Assembly: GCF_002858805.1 (NCBI RefSeq)
Contig: NZ_PJZI01000042.1
Location: forward strand, 1-41,075
Length of the DNA stretch: 41,075 nucleotides
Direction: 5' to 3'
From: Chimaeribacter arupi
GTDB taxonomy: Bacteria > Pseudomonadota > Gammaproteobacteria > Enterobacterales > Enterobacteriaceae
Shown here: piece after piece, positions 18,325-26,379 of the stretch
Layout of the letters: the number at the start of each line of letters is the position of its first letter
Position numbering within the stretch: the stretch's first letter is position 1
The notes under the pieces: model-generated
Database searches by the model: none
Seen by the model: the letters and a program-made list of their open reading frames with translations, nothing else
Told to the model about the DNA's origin: nothing
Position numbers and translations under genes: made by a program

Positions 18325-18864
18325 TTACCACATTAAATCATCAGGCACTTTGAAATCGGCATACGGGTCGTCTTCGTCCTGCTCTGCCTGGCTCAGCGCA
18401 CTCTGTAACACAATGCTGTTGGCATCACGCTGCGCAATTTTTTCGGCGACGCTGGCCGGGATAATGGCGTATTCACCCTCAGGTTTGTTATCCACCACCA
18501 GGCGGGCAATGGCAAGACGGCCGCTGATCAGCTGATCCTGCGTGACCTTATCCACAACCACCTGTTTAATCAGGTTATTATCAGTGAAGTTGAACCGGAT
18601 ATCCCCTTTCGGCGGGGTGATTCTGTTCATCTCAATCAGCTGCTTTACCTGCGCTTTATACTCTTTGGATAACGCCGCCTGTTTCTGTTGCTCGCTGAGC
18701 TGCTTATCACGCTCAAGCTGGGCTTTTTTATTCTCTTCCACCGCCTCTCTGGCCTCACGCGCCTGAACCCGTGATTTCTTGGCCGTTCTCTGGACTTTGG
18801 CCATCTTTTTGCTGGTGACTAAGCCTGCTTTCAGCATCTGCTCTTGTAAGGTGAGTTTTGTCAT
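18325..18864 (-). CDS. yaiL: YaiL, DUF2058 family protein
   Basis: The 179-residue product has the same length and nearly the same sequence as E. coli YaiL, a DUF2058 protein described as nucleoprotein- or polynucleotide-associated, with no established reaction. Residues about 15-75 are highly charged and Lys/Glu/Gln/Ala-rich, predicted to form a long helix or coiled coil. The C-terminal half is globular and ends in an acidic stretch followed by F-K-V-P-D-D-L-M-W, the conserved family ending. The ATG at 18864 begins M-T-K-L-T-L-Q-E-Q as in E. coli; the ribosome site is weak. It is convergent with the pseudouridine synthase gene and divergent from mesX. Confidence 0.93.
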   Translation of the reverse strand: MTKLTLQEQMLKAGLVTSKKMAKVQRTAKKSRVQAREAREAVEENKKAQLERDKQLSEQQKQAALSKEYKAQVKQLIEMNRITPPKGDIRFNFTDNNLIKQVVVDKVTQDQLISGRLAIARLVVDNKPEGEYAIIPASVAEKIAQRDANSIVLQSALSQAEQDEDDPYADFKVPDDLMW

Positions 18865-19179
18865 GTTGGTTTCTGAATCTGTTGAATAATGCCGGTAAGT
18901 ATACCTGTAATTTCCGGGGCTGTACCAGGTTGCCGGGCCGGGGTGCCGGGGGCAGGTGCCATGCCGCAGGGCAGCGCCGCCCGATCATGAAAAGGGTTCA
19001 TGTTCAGTGAAATTAAATCACTTTTCTTCACCCAGTGGCTCAGGCATAAAAGAGGCATTGTTAGTAACGAAAGATAATATGAAGACGCCGGAATGAGAAA
19101 GCAAGCAATGAAAATCGGGACATCCTGAAAAGTAAAATGCAAACCAGGTTTATATCAGCCATTAGGAACCCAGATTACC
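18865..19179. other. 315-bp divergent intergenic region yaiL/mesX
   Basis: No gene is visible. The left half is GC-rich, the right half AT-rich and more likely to hold the mesXD promoter. A perfect 6-bp inverted repeat with a 5-bp spacer (CATGAA at 18986, TTCATG at 18997) is a possible operator. I could not assign a well-spaced -35/-10 pair, and no tandem MetJ boxes are convincing. Confidence 0.4.
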
Positions 19180-20163
19180 ATGACTAAAAATTTCGCCTTT
19201 ACGCTTAAAAGCCTTCGTTTCGACGAAAATTATAATCCCTCTGAAAATACACGTATCACCACCAACTTCGCTAATTTGGCCAGGGGTGAAAAACGCCGCG
19301 AGAATTTGCATAACGCGTTGGTGATGATTAACAACCGCTTTAATTCCCTGGCGCATTGGGATAACCCTAAAGCCGATCGCTATGCCGTTGAGCTTGAGAT
19401 CATGTCCGTTGACCTGACTATTCAGGGGGAAGGCAAAAGCAGCGCCTTCCCGGTGATTGAAATCCTGAAGACGAACATTGTGGATAAGAAAACCGGTGAG
19501 CGCACCGAAGGGATTGTCGGCAATAACTTCTCCTCTTACGTACGCGATTATGATTTCAGCGTCGTGCTGCCGGAGCATAATAAAGACCAGCCCGTGTTCC
19601 GCATCCCGGCGAACTTTGGTGATTTGCATGGGAATATCTTTAAACGTTTCGTTGGCTCAGCCGCTTATCATGAGGCTTTTAAAAAGTCACCGGTTATCTG
19701 CCTGAGTGTCTCCAGTAAGAACGTCTATCAGCGCACCAATAACCGGCACCCGGTGTTGGGCGTCGAATATCAGCAGGATGAACCCTCACTGACCGATTAC
19801 TATTTCGGGAAAATGGGGTTGCAAGTGCGCTATTTTATGCCGGCCAATAGCGTTGCGCCCCTGGCGTTTTATTTCCACGGTGATTTGCTCCATGATTACA
19901 CCAACCTTGAGCTTATCAGCACCATCAGCACGATGGAGACGTTCCAGAAAATCTACCGGCCTGAAATTTACAATGCGAATTCAGCGGCAGGGGAAATATA
20001 TCAACCGAGCCTGACGCACCAGGATTATTCATTAACCCGGATTGTTTATGATCGGGAAGAGCGCAGCCAGCTGGCGGTTGAGCAGGGTAAGTTTACGGAA
20101 ACGCACTTTATTAAACCCTACCAGCCTGCACTTGAACAATGGCTTGCTGATGCTGTTCTTTGA
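19180..20163 (+). CDS. mesX: MesX (DUF1852), partner of core methionine synthase MesD
   Basis: The 327-residue protein is recognised as DUF1852 by overall sequence and by its position directly upstream of a short MetE-like gene. Price and colleagues named this family MesX and showed genetically that the short methionine synthase MesD needs it, together with oxygen, but neither methyl-folate nor cobalamin. The implied role is supplying or generating the methyl donor for homocysteine methylation; as far as I know its chemistry is unsettled. The protein looks soluble and cytoplasmic: no signal peptide, no membrane segment, and no cofactor motif I can recognise. The start M-T-K-N-F-A-F is supported by the reading frame, though the only Shine-Dalgarno-like AGGA is rather far upstream. 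mesD starts 27 bases after its stop, indicating an operon. Confidence 0.9.
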   Translation: MTKNFAFTLKSLRFDENYNPSENTRITTNFANLARGEKRRENLHNALVMINNRFNSLAHWDNPKADRYAVELEIMSVDLTIQGEGKSSAFPVIEILKTNIVDKKTGERTEGIVGNNFSSYVRDYDFSVVLPEHNKDQPVFRIPANFGDLHGNIFKRFVGSAAYHEAFKKSPVICLSVSSKNVYQRTNNRHPVLGVEYQQDEPSLTDYYFGKMGLQVRYFMPANSVAPLAFYFHGDLLHDYTNLELISTISTMETFQKIYRPEIYNANSAAGEIYQPSLTHQDYSLTRIVYDREERSQLAVEQGKFTETHFIKPYQPALEQWLADAVL

Positions 20164-20190
20164 TCAACTAAAAATACAAGGTCATCTATT

Positions 20191-21222
20191 ATGAAAAAGT
20201 TATTACCTACGTCGACTGCCGGCAGCTTACCTAAACCCTCCTGGCTCGCGCAGCCTGAGAAACTCTGGTCACCCTGGAAATTGCAGGATGAAGAACTCAT
20301 TGAGGGCAAACAGGATGCACTGAAAGTAAGCCTGGCAGAACAACAACAGGCCGGGATTGATATTGTCAGTGATGGTGAGCAGACGCGCCAACATTTTGTC
20401 ACGACCTTTATTGAGCACCTGGACGGCGTGGATTTTGAGAATCGTCAGGTAATGAAAATCCGCAACCGCTATGAGGCGAGCGTGCCGAGCGTGGTGGGTG
20501 AGGTGAGCCGCCAAAAACCGGTGTTTGTGGACGATGCCAAATTTTTACGCAGGCACACTGACCAGCCGATCAAATGGGCCTTGCCCGGCCCGATGACAAT
20601 GATCGACACGCTGTATGACGGCCACTATAAAAGCCGCGAAAAACTCGCCTGGGAATTTGCCAAAATCCTTAATCAGGAAGCCAAAGAGTTAGAAGCGGCG
20701 GGCGTTGATATTATCCAGTTTGATGAGCCGGCCTTTAACGTGTTCTTTGATGAGGTGAATGACTGGGGGATTGCTGCGTTAGAAAAAGCCATTGAAGGGC
20801 TGAAGTGTGAAACGGCGGTGCATATTTGTTACGGTTACGGCATCAAAGCCAATACCGACTGGAAAAAGACGCTGGGCACCGAGTGGCGTCAATATGAGGA
20901 AATTTTCCCTAAGCTGCAAAAATCCAGTATCGACATCGTCTCCCTGGAGTGCCAGAACTCCCATGTGCCGATGGAGCTGATTGAACTGATCCGGGGTAAA
21001 AAAGTGATGGTAGGCGCCATTGACGTGGCCACCAATACCATTGAAACCCCTGAGCAGGTGGCCGAAACGTTGCGCAAGGCCCTGCAATTCGTTGACGCTG
21101 ACAAGCTCTACCCGTGCACCAACTGCGGCATGGCCCCGTTATCCCGCCACGTGGCACGGGGCAAACTGAGTGCGTTAAGCGCAGGCGCAGAGATTGTCCG
21201 CAGAGAATTGCTGGCGAAATAA
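20191..21222 (+). CDS. mesD: MesD, folate-independent core methionine synthase
   Basis: The 343-residue protein corresponds only to the catalytic C-terminal half of MetE (about 750 residues) and lacks the folate-binding N-terminal domain. The zinc ligands line up with those of MetE: His211 and Cys213 in H-I-C-Y, Glu253 in S-L-E-C and Cys312 in N-C-G-M. The N-terminal T-A-G-S-L-P segment matches the homocysteine-binding T-x-G-S-x-P of MetE. Expected reaction: homocysteine to methionine with a methyl group that is not from methyl-tetrahydrofolate. Next to DUF1852, assignment to the MesD family (Price et al., core methionine synthases) is strong. The ATG at 20191 has AAGG about 9 bases upstream. 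The organism may also carry metE or metH elsewhere, making this a back-up or niche-specific route. Confidence 0.92.
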   Translation: MKKLLPTSTAGSLPKPSWLAQPEKLWSPWKLQDEELIEGKQDALKVSLAEQQQAGIDIVSDGEQTRQHFVTTFIEHLDGVDFENRQVMKIRNRYEASVPSVVGEVSRQKPVFVDDAKFLRRHTDQPIKWALPGPMTMIDTLYDGHYKSREKLAWEFAKILNQEAKELEAAGVDIIQFDEPAFNVFFDEVNDWGIAALEKAIEGLKCETAVHICYGYGIKANTDWKKTLGTEWRQYEEIFPKLQKSSIDIVSLECQNSHVPMELIELIRGKKVMVGAIDVATNTIETPEQVAETLRKALQFVDADKLYPCTNCGMAPLSRHVARGKLSALSAGAEIVRRELLAK

Positions 21223-21286
21223 CCCCGGCCGGGAAACGGGCTGCTGAAAAACCGCGCAGCCCGCCGGCGCATCAGCCATTCCCCCT

Positions 21287-22297
21287 TCAAACCACACCGG
21301 GCCGCGTAGTTGAAACGCGGCCTGACTCCCCGTCAGGGTGCCGGTGGGCCGGGCCGCGAAAGGCCCGGCGCCATTCACTTGGGCTGACGCTGAACCGCGC
21401 TTTAAAACTCTGCCGGAATGAGACGGGCGACTGAAACCCCACCATCTCAGCCACGCGTTCAATGCTGCTGTCTGTGGTTTCCAGCAACTCCTGGCTCCTT
21501 TGCAGGCGCTCCGCGTTCAGCCATTCACCCAGCGTGGTGCCGGTCGCCTTGAAGAAATGCCGCGTCAGCGTCCGCCGGCTCATGTTGACCAACCCGGCCA
21601 GTGAGTCGATGTCGTGGGGTTTATCCAGATGGCGGCGCAGGTAGTCAATCAGCGCGTTCATTTTGCTGTCCCGCGTGGAGACCGGCACCGGGCGTTCAAT
21701 AAACTGGGCCTGCCCGCCCTCACGGTACGGGGGCACCACCATGCGCCGTGCCACCCGGTTGGCAATCGCCGAGCCGTAATGGTCACGGATGATATTCAGG
21801 CAACAATCAATCCCGGCTGCCGTGCCCGCAGAGGTAATAAGGCGCTCATCGCAGGTATAGAGCGAGTTCCTGTCCAGATGCACGGCCGGGAACCGCTCAG
21901 TGAAATCCTTTTCATACTCCCAGTGGGTGGCCGCCCGGCGCTGGTTAAGTAAGCCAGAATAGGCGAGCACGTACGTCCCCAAACAGAGGCCCACCACCTC
22001 AGCGCCGCGTTGCCATGCGCTTATCAGCTTGTCCAGCAGGGCCTGGGAGGGTTTTTCGTCCGGGTTATTCCAGTACGGCACAATCACAATGTCTGCCACG
22101 TCAAGCTGCTCCAGCCCATGCCCGACATTGATTGACAACCCAATATCAGAGAGCACCACACCGGGCTGCTCAGCACAGATCTCCACCCGGAATAAGTCCG
22201 GCTGCGGCATGGACTGCCCGAAAAGAATACAGGGCACGGAAAAGTGAAACGGGCTGAAGCCCGCCGTAGCGATGACGGCAACCGTCAGTGCAGACAT
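21287..22297 (-). CDS. GlxA-family transcriptional regulator (DJ-1/PfpI domain plus AraC helix-turn-helix)
   Basis: The 336-residue regulator has an N-terminal DJ-1/PfpI glutamine-amidotransferase-like domain (residues about 4-190), with the elbow cysteine at 105 in G-L-C-L-G. A C-terminal AraC-type double helix-turn-helix (about 225-325) contains S-R-R-T-L-T-R-H-F and the second-helix signature V-A-E-M-V-G-F-Q-S-P-V-S-F-R-Q-S-F. GlxA-type regulators sense small metabolites and control catabolic genes in other bacteria. I chose the ATG at 22297 because GAGGG lies at suitable spacing; ATG 22303 and an upstream ATG are alternatives. It follows the hydrolase gene in the same direction after a 120-bp gap containing a perfect inverted repeat. 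The effector and targets are unknown; the hydrolase and MFS genes are the obvious candidates. Confidence 0.88.
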   Translation of the reverse strand: MSALTVAVIATAGFSPFHFSVPCILFGQSMPQPDLFRVEICAEQPGVVLSDIGLSINVGHGLEQLDVADIVIVPYWNNPDEKPSQALLDKLISAWQRGAEVVGLCLGTYVLAYSGLLNQRRAATHWEYEKDFTERFPAVHLDRNSLYTCDERLITSAGTAAGIDCCLNIIRDHYGSAIANRVARRMVVPPYREGGQAQFIERPVPVSTRDSKMNALIDYLRRHLDKPHDIDSLAGLVNMSRRTLTRHFFKATGTTLGEWLNAERLQRSQELLETTDSSIERVAEMVGFQSPVSFRQSFKARFSVSPSEWRRAFRGPAHRHPDGESGRVSTTRPGVV

Positions 22298-22320
22298 AAA
22301 CATCACCCTCTGGCAGGGCA

Positions 22321-22344
22321 TCGCCACCGGCTGAGCGGTGGCGA
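22321..22344. repeat. Perfect 9-bp inverted repeat between hydrolase and regulator genes
   Basis: TCGCCACCG at 22321-22329 and its complement at 22336-22344, with a 6-nt spacer, lie 24 bases upstream of the regulator start. There is no T-tract in either direction, so an operator or an mRNA processing hairpin is as likely as a terminator. Confidence 0.6.
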
Positions 22345-22417
22345 CACCACGACGTGTGGAAGGGGGAAAGCCACCGCCGGCGTGGGCCAGGGCATTTCCC
22401 CGTCAGATGGAAACCGG

Positions 22418-23197
22418 TCAGAAGGCCATTGTTTCACCGTCTGCCGGAATAAGCACCTTATCCTGAATGCCGTGTTCAAGCGAAAACTCACGCAGCTCAG
22501 CGCGGGTCAGCAGACAATGGTTGATTGACTCCATGTGCGAGGCAACGATGGTCGCTTCAGGCAGCATCTTATGGGTGCGCAGCGTATCCTCTTTACCCAT
22601 GATGATAGGCCCGTAAAGGTCGTTGACCGCATAGCCGGTATTCAGCACCACCACGTCCGGCTGGAAACGCTGAAGGCTTCTGACATAAGGCTTGACCCAG
22701 ACGGTATCGCCGGCAATGTAGAGCGTTTTTTCATCAGGGTGGGTAAAGACCAGCCCACAGGCATCGCCCAGTAAATCGCCCCACAGCGGATCGGCATACA
22801 AGTCGTTGCTGCCGTGCTGGCCGTCAGTTTTATAGATCGTCAGCCCATCGACAAACGCATTCTCTTCTTTCAGGACGCGCACATTCAGAAAGCCCTGGCT
22901 ACGTACCAGCGCGGCGTCATGCTCATTTTGCGTATAGATCACCTTCTCTTTAGGGATGGCCTGCTGCGCGGCCTCGTCCCAGTGGTCGGTATGCGTATGC
23001 GTCAGGATCACCGCGTCTGCTGACAGTAACGATTCCACCGTCACCGGCAGGGCCACCATCGGGTTACGAAGATGGGGGCGCGCATTCCCGGCAAAGCCAT
23101 CCCAGGCTTCTTTCTCTGCCAGCATCGGGTCGATAAGGAATTTTTTACCGGCATAGTCCAGCACCAGCGTGGCATTACGGATTTGCGTTAATTTCAT
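22418..23197 (-). CDS. Metallo-beta-lactamase-fold hydrolase
   Basis: The 259-residue protein has the metal-binding H-x-H-x-D-H motif (H67, H69, D71, H72) at the end of the V-I-L-T strand. Further metal ligands are likely in the I-A-G-D-T-V segment and the late A-S-H-M-E segment. This pattern fits the UlaG/YcfU-like branch of metal-dependent hydrolases rather than true beta-lactamases; no signal peptide is present, so it is cytoplasmic. The substrate cannot be inferred. The ATG at 23197 has GGAG seven bases upstream. It lies upstream of and co-directional with the GlxA-type regulator, and downstream of an MFS transporter gene, which may form a loose functional group. It is not an antibiotic-resistance call. 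Confidence 0.86.
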   Translation of the reverse strand: MKLTQIRNATLVLDYAGKKFLIDPMLAEKEAWDGFAGNARPHLRNPMVALPVTVESLLSADAVILTHTHTDHWDEAAQQAIPKEKVIYTQNEHDAALVRSQGFLNVRVLKEENAFVDGLTIYKTDGQHGSNDLYADPLWGDLLGDACGLVFTHPDEKTLYIAGDTVWVKPYVRSLQRFQPDVVVLNTGYAVNDLYGPIIMGKEDTLRTHKMLPEATIVASHMESINHCLLTRAELREFSLEHGIQDKVLIPADGETMAF

Positions 23198-23377
23198 TGA
23201 TAGCTCCAGTGATTAATCAGGTTCAGGCCGCCGCGCCCCTGCCCGGCACTCAGGCGGGGCGGCGGCGAGTTGGCTTACTATAAAGGCGGGGCGGGGCAGC
23301 CGTGACAGGCGCGTGGGCCATTCATCGATGAAATCGGGTCAACCCTGTTTCCCGGCGCATTCCGGCCGCGATGCCGT

Positions 23378-24586
23378 TTAGGGCAAAGGCAGGCCGGCCT
23401 CATCCGCCGCCGGTGGGTAGCGTTTTTTCTGCCAGGCAAGCCATAACAGCTGCACGGCAAGCAACAGCGCCCAGGGCACTAACAGCAGATGCATGAGCTT
23501 CCAGCCAAACGTATTCAGGAGCGGGCCGGCCCCCAGCGAGCAAAGCAGGCTGAAAATAAACACGCTCATATCATTGGCCGCCTGGGCAACCCCCTTTTCT
23601 GCTGAGGTGTAGGTAGTGGCAAGCAGGCTGGTGCCGCCGATGTAGAGGAAATTCCAGCCTATACCCATCAGGATTAAGGCCACGGCAAACCTTCCCCATG
23701 TGGCCCCTGAAAACGCCAGCCCCATATAAGCCAGCATCAGCAGAATGCCCGCCAGCATCAGGTTAATGACGCCAAACCGGTCAATAAGCTTCCCGGTGAA
23801 AAAGGAGGGGATGAAGCGCCCCAGGATATGAAGCTGGACCACCGCAGCGATGGAGGCCAGCGTAAAACCCTCATGTTTCATGGCAATCGGCGTCGCCGTC
23901 AGGCCCAGCACCATTATCCCGAACCCCGATGCGCCGGAAAAAAGCGCCACCAGATACGCGGGCTGGGACACCACCTTTTTCCAGGGGCGTGCTGCCTCTT
24001 CTGCCAAAAATTCAGCAGGTTGCACCGGCATCTGCAAGCGTGATAACAGCAACAGGCCCACCGACGCCATGATGCCCATAAACAGGAAGGAACCCACATA
24101 GGGCACACTGAACAGGGTACTTCCGCAGCTGGCCAGAAACGGCCCCAGCAGGGCGGCCACGACGCCGCCGGCCAGCACCAGGGAGATCGCGTGGGTACGG
24201 CAGGCGGGCAGGGAGACTTCACCCGCGGCAAACCGGTAAAACTGGGCAAATGCCTGATAAACGCCCAGAAAGAACATGCTGAGGCAGAGCAGCAGGAAGG
24301 AATGGTGGATCATCGCCATCATGGCAATGGCCGCCGACACCATGCCGCTTAACGCGCCGGTCAGGAAGCCGGGTTTTCTGCCTGTCCGGCTCATCCATAA
24401 CGAGGCAGGGAACATGACCAATACCGTGCCCAGGCTCGCCATGGAAAGCGGCACGGTCATCAGCGCCGGGCTGCTCGTCAAAAGGGCACCGGCCAGCCCA
24501 CCGATAGTCATGATCAACACCGAAATTGACTGGAAGATGGCCTGTGAACCGGCAAGGATCAGCACCTGTCGATGCATATTTCTCAT
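23378..24586 (-). CDS. MFS family transporter
   Basis: The 402-residue, highly hydrophobic protein has the length and spacing of a 12-helix major facilitator. The loop between helices 2 and 3 reads S-R-T-G-R-K-P, matching the conserved G-x-x-x-D-R-x-G-R-R/K motif in part. A second copy, G-K-L-I-D-R-F-G, is at the equivalent site in the C-terminal half. No substrate-specific motif is recognised; drug, sugar or metabolite export are all possible. GGAG lies about 10 bases before the ATG at 24586. It is followed by the hydrolase and regulator genes in the same direction after 180 bp, a gap that contains an imperfect GC-rich hairpin, so co-transcription is uncertain. Confidence 0.85.
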   Translation of the reverse strand: MRNMHRQVLILAGSQAIFQSISVLIMTIGGLAGALLTSSPALMTVPLSMASLGTVLVMFPASLWMSRTGRKPGFLTGALSGMVSAAIAMMAMIHHSFLLLCLSMFFLGVYQAFAQFYRFAAGEVSLPACRTHAISLVLAGGVVAALLGPFLASCGSTLFSVPYVGSFLFMGIMASVGLLLLSRLQMPVQPAEFLAEEAARPWKKVVSQPAYLVALFSGASGFGIMVLGLTATPIAMKHEGFTLASIAAVVQLHILGRFIPSFFTGKLIDRFGVINLMLAGILLMLAYMGLAFSGATWGRFAVALILMGIGWNFLYIGGTSLLATTYTSAEKGVAQAANDMSVFIFSLLCSLGAGPLLNTFGWKLMHLLLVPWALLLAVQLLWLAWQKKRYPPAADEAGLPLP

Positions 24587-24885
24587 GGTGGTGACGCTCC
24601 AGAAAAGAAGAAATGCGGCATCCGGGCAGGGTCAGTGCGGTGCCCTGAACGCCTGACGGAAAAGCAGGACGACCCACCAGGCGGATAGGGCAGCGAGCGG
24701 TAACCCGCCAGGATGCCTGTGAGCGGCGAGTATAGGGCGCTTGCACCGGGGGCCGTGAGCAGGCCGCCGGCCAATGAACGATGGAAACAGGCCAATATGC
24801 CGGGCGGCGCGTTGGCCGCGCGCATCGGGTGGGCTGCCGCGTCTGGCGCGCTTCAGGGGGGCGGTGGGGATCACATGAAGAGGGG
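24587..24885. other. GC-rich intergenic region upstream of the MFS gene
   Basis: About 300 bases without a supported gene. A leftward -10-like TATACT (complement at 24729-24734) could belong to the MFS promoter, but the -35 match is poor. Nothing else is recognised. Confidence 0.35.
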
Positions 24886-24916
24886 ATAAAAAAATCCACG
24901 CCATGGCGTGGATTTT
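24886..24916 (-). terminator. ychF intrinsic terminator
   Basis: A perfect 26-base palindrome at 24891-24916 folds into a hairpin closed by A/T pairs. On the minus strand it is followed by a run of T residues. It lies about 40 bases after the ychF stop. Confidence 0.85.
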
Positions 24917-24955
24917 ATCAGGGGCGAGTGGCAGGGCGGTCAGCCCGGCATCACA

Positions 24956-26047
24956 TCAGACGTTGAACAGGAAGTTCATCACGTCGCCATCTTTGACGAT
25001 GTACTCTTTGCCTTCAGAACGCATTTTACCGGCCTCTTTGGCACCTTGCTCACCTTTGTAGGTGATGAAGTCATCAAAGGAGATGGTCTGGGCGCGGATA
25101 AAGCCTTTTTCAAAGTCGGTGTGGATTTTACCGGCCGCCTGCGGGGCAGTGGCACCTACCGGGATGGTCCAGGCGCGGACTTCTTTAACCCCGGCGGTGA
25201 AGTAGGTCTGCAGGTTCAGCAGCTGGTAACCGGCGCGGATCACGCGGTTCAGGCCCGGCTCTTCCAGACCCAGTTCAGCCATAAACTCGGCGCGGTCTTC
25301 ATCTTCCAGCTCGGCGATGTCAGACTCGACGGCCGCACACACGGCCACCACCACGGAGCCTTCGGCTGCCGCGATTTCACGCACTTTGTCCAGGTACGGG
25401 TTGTTCTCGAACCCGTCTTCGTTGACGTTGGCGATGTACATGGTCGGCTTCAGCGTCAGGAAGCTCAGGTAGCGGATGGCCGCTTTATCTTCCGCGCTCA
25501 GGTCCAGCGCGCGCAGCATCCCGGCGTTTTCCAGTTGCGGCAAACATTTTTCCAGCGCAGCCAGCTCGGCTTTGGCGTCTTTGTCGCCGCCTTTGGCTTT
25601 CTTCTGCACACGCTGGATGGCGCGTTCGCAGGTGTCGAGGTCAGAGAGCGCCAGCTCGGTGTTGATCACGTCAATGTCATCCGCCGGGTCAACTTTGTTG
25701 TTCACGTGGATGATGTTGTCGTTCTCAAAGCAGCGCACCACGTGGCCGATGGCTTCGGTCTCGCGGATGTTGGTCAGGAACTGGTTGCCCAGGCCTTCAC
25801 CTTTGGACGCGCCTTTCACCAGGCCGGCGATGTCAACGAATTCCATGGTGGTCGGTACCACGCGCTGAGGTTTGACGATCTCGCACAGCTGGTCCAGACG
25901 CGGATCCGGCATCGGCACCACACCGGTGTTGGGTTCTATGGTGCAGAACGGAAAGTTCGCCGCCTCAATACCCGCTTTGGTCAGGGCGTTGAACAGCGTA
26001 GATTTACCCACGTTCGGCAGGCCGACGATACCGCATTTGAATCCCAT
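24956..26047 (-). CDS. ychF: YchF (OLA1-type) P-loop ATPase/GTPase
   Basis: The 363-residue protein has the E. coli YchF length and near-identical sequence. The P-loop G-L-P-N-V-G-K-S is at residues 9-16, the D-I-A-G-L switch II follows near 70, and the guanine-specificity motif is N-V-N-E instead of N-K-x-D. This variant is the hallmark of this Obg-family branch and goes with ATP preference. A central coiled coil and a C-terminal TGS domain (from about 280) complete the family layout. YchF associates with ribosomes and modulates oxidative-stress responses in E. coli. AAGGTGAG precedes the ATG at 26047. It is divergent from the SulP gene. Normally ychF follows pth directly; here they are separated by that transporter gene. 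Confidence 0.97.
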   Translation of the reverse strand: MGFKCGIVGLPNVGKSTLFNALTKAGIEAANFPFCTIEPNTGVVPMPDPRLDQLCEIVKPQRVVPTTMEFVDIAGLVKGASKGEGLGNQFLTNIRETEAIGHVVRCFENDNIIHVNNKVDPADDIDVINTELALSDLDTCERAIQRVQKKAKGGDKDAKAELAALEKCLPQLENAGMLRALDLSAEDKAAIRYLSFLTLKPTMYIANVNEDGFENNPYLDKVREIAAAEGSVVVAVCAAVESDIAELEDEDRAEFMAELGLEEPGLNRVIRAGYQLLNLQTYFTAGVKEVRAWTIPVGATAPQAAGKIHTDFEKGFIRAQTISFDDFITYKGEQGAKEAGKMRSEGKEYIVKDGDVMNFLFNV

Positions 26048-26122
26048 GTTTATCTCACCTTAATCGCTTAAATATCATGCGTTTAACAAAGGCCGCATGA
26101 ATGAATTGCACACTTATCCTTT

Positions 26123-26151
26123 ATTATACACGGAAAGCATGTTTATCTCGA
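26123..26151 (-). promoter_or_regulatory. Candidate sigma-70 promoter of ychF
   Basis: On the minus strand TCGAGA (complement 26146-26151) and a perfect TATAAT (complement 26123-26128) are separated by 17 bases, giving a leader of about 70 nt before the ychF start. Confidence 0.7.
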
Positions 26152-26178
26152 TCCGCATCTCGGCACCGCCTGCCGGGC

Positions 26179-26207
26179 TTGCCTTTGGCGCACGCTTTGC
26201 CGATACT
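26179..26207 (+). promoter_or_regulatory. Candidate promoter of the SulP transporter gene
   Basis: TTGCCT at 26179-26184 and GATACT at 26202-26207, spaced by 17 bases, each match the sigma-70 consensus at four of six positions. It would give an unusually long leader of about 166 nt. Confidence 0.45.
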
Positions 26208-26213
26208 GCTACC

Positions 26214-26379
26214 ACTTTTTAACTGACAGGAAACGCGCCGGATGTATTTTCTGCCTGGTCCACCCTGAGCCTTTCCCCTCCCGGCAGCCTGATGCGCTGC
26301 ACTCCACTGCGCCTGCGGTGATCTCATTGTCCCCTTAGGGGGAAGCGGTTGTGCTACCCAAATAAAATATGGATTCCTT
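26214..26379 (+). other. Untranslated leader region of the SulP gene
   Basis: About 166 bases with no supported ORF. They hold several GC-rich potential stems, including TCCCC/GGGGA around a short loop near 26330-26345 and GCAGC/GCTGC near 26285-26300. I do not recognise a known riboswitch class. Only GGA near 26370 serves as a weak ribosome site. Confidence 0.35.

Noticed and set aside
19081-19100. Partial MetJ-box-like octamer upstream of mesX
   Set aside because: Only one imperfect octamer (AGACGCCG) is present; MetJ needs adjacent tandem boxes.
22418-23197. Antibiotic-resistance metallo-beta-lactamase
   Set aside because: There is no signal peptide, and the sequence pattern fits cytoplasmic UlaG-like hydrolases rather than class B beta-lactamases.
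24908-26071. 387-codon frame antisense to ychF
   Set aside because: The opposite strand encodes the conserved YchF; the antisense product shows no family features and has no ribosome site.
26320-26379. Known riboswitch (manganese yybP-ykoY or fluoride type) upstream of the SulP gene
   Set aside because: Short G-rich and C-rich stretches resemble fragments of these motifs, but the defining conserved segments are absent.
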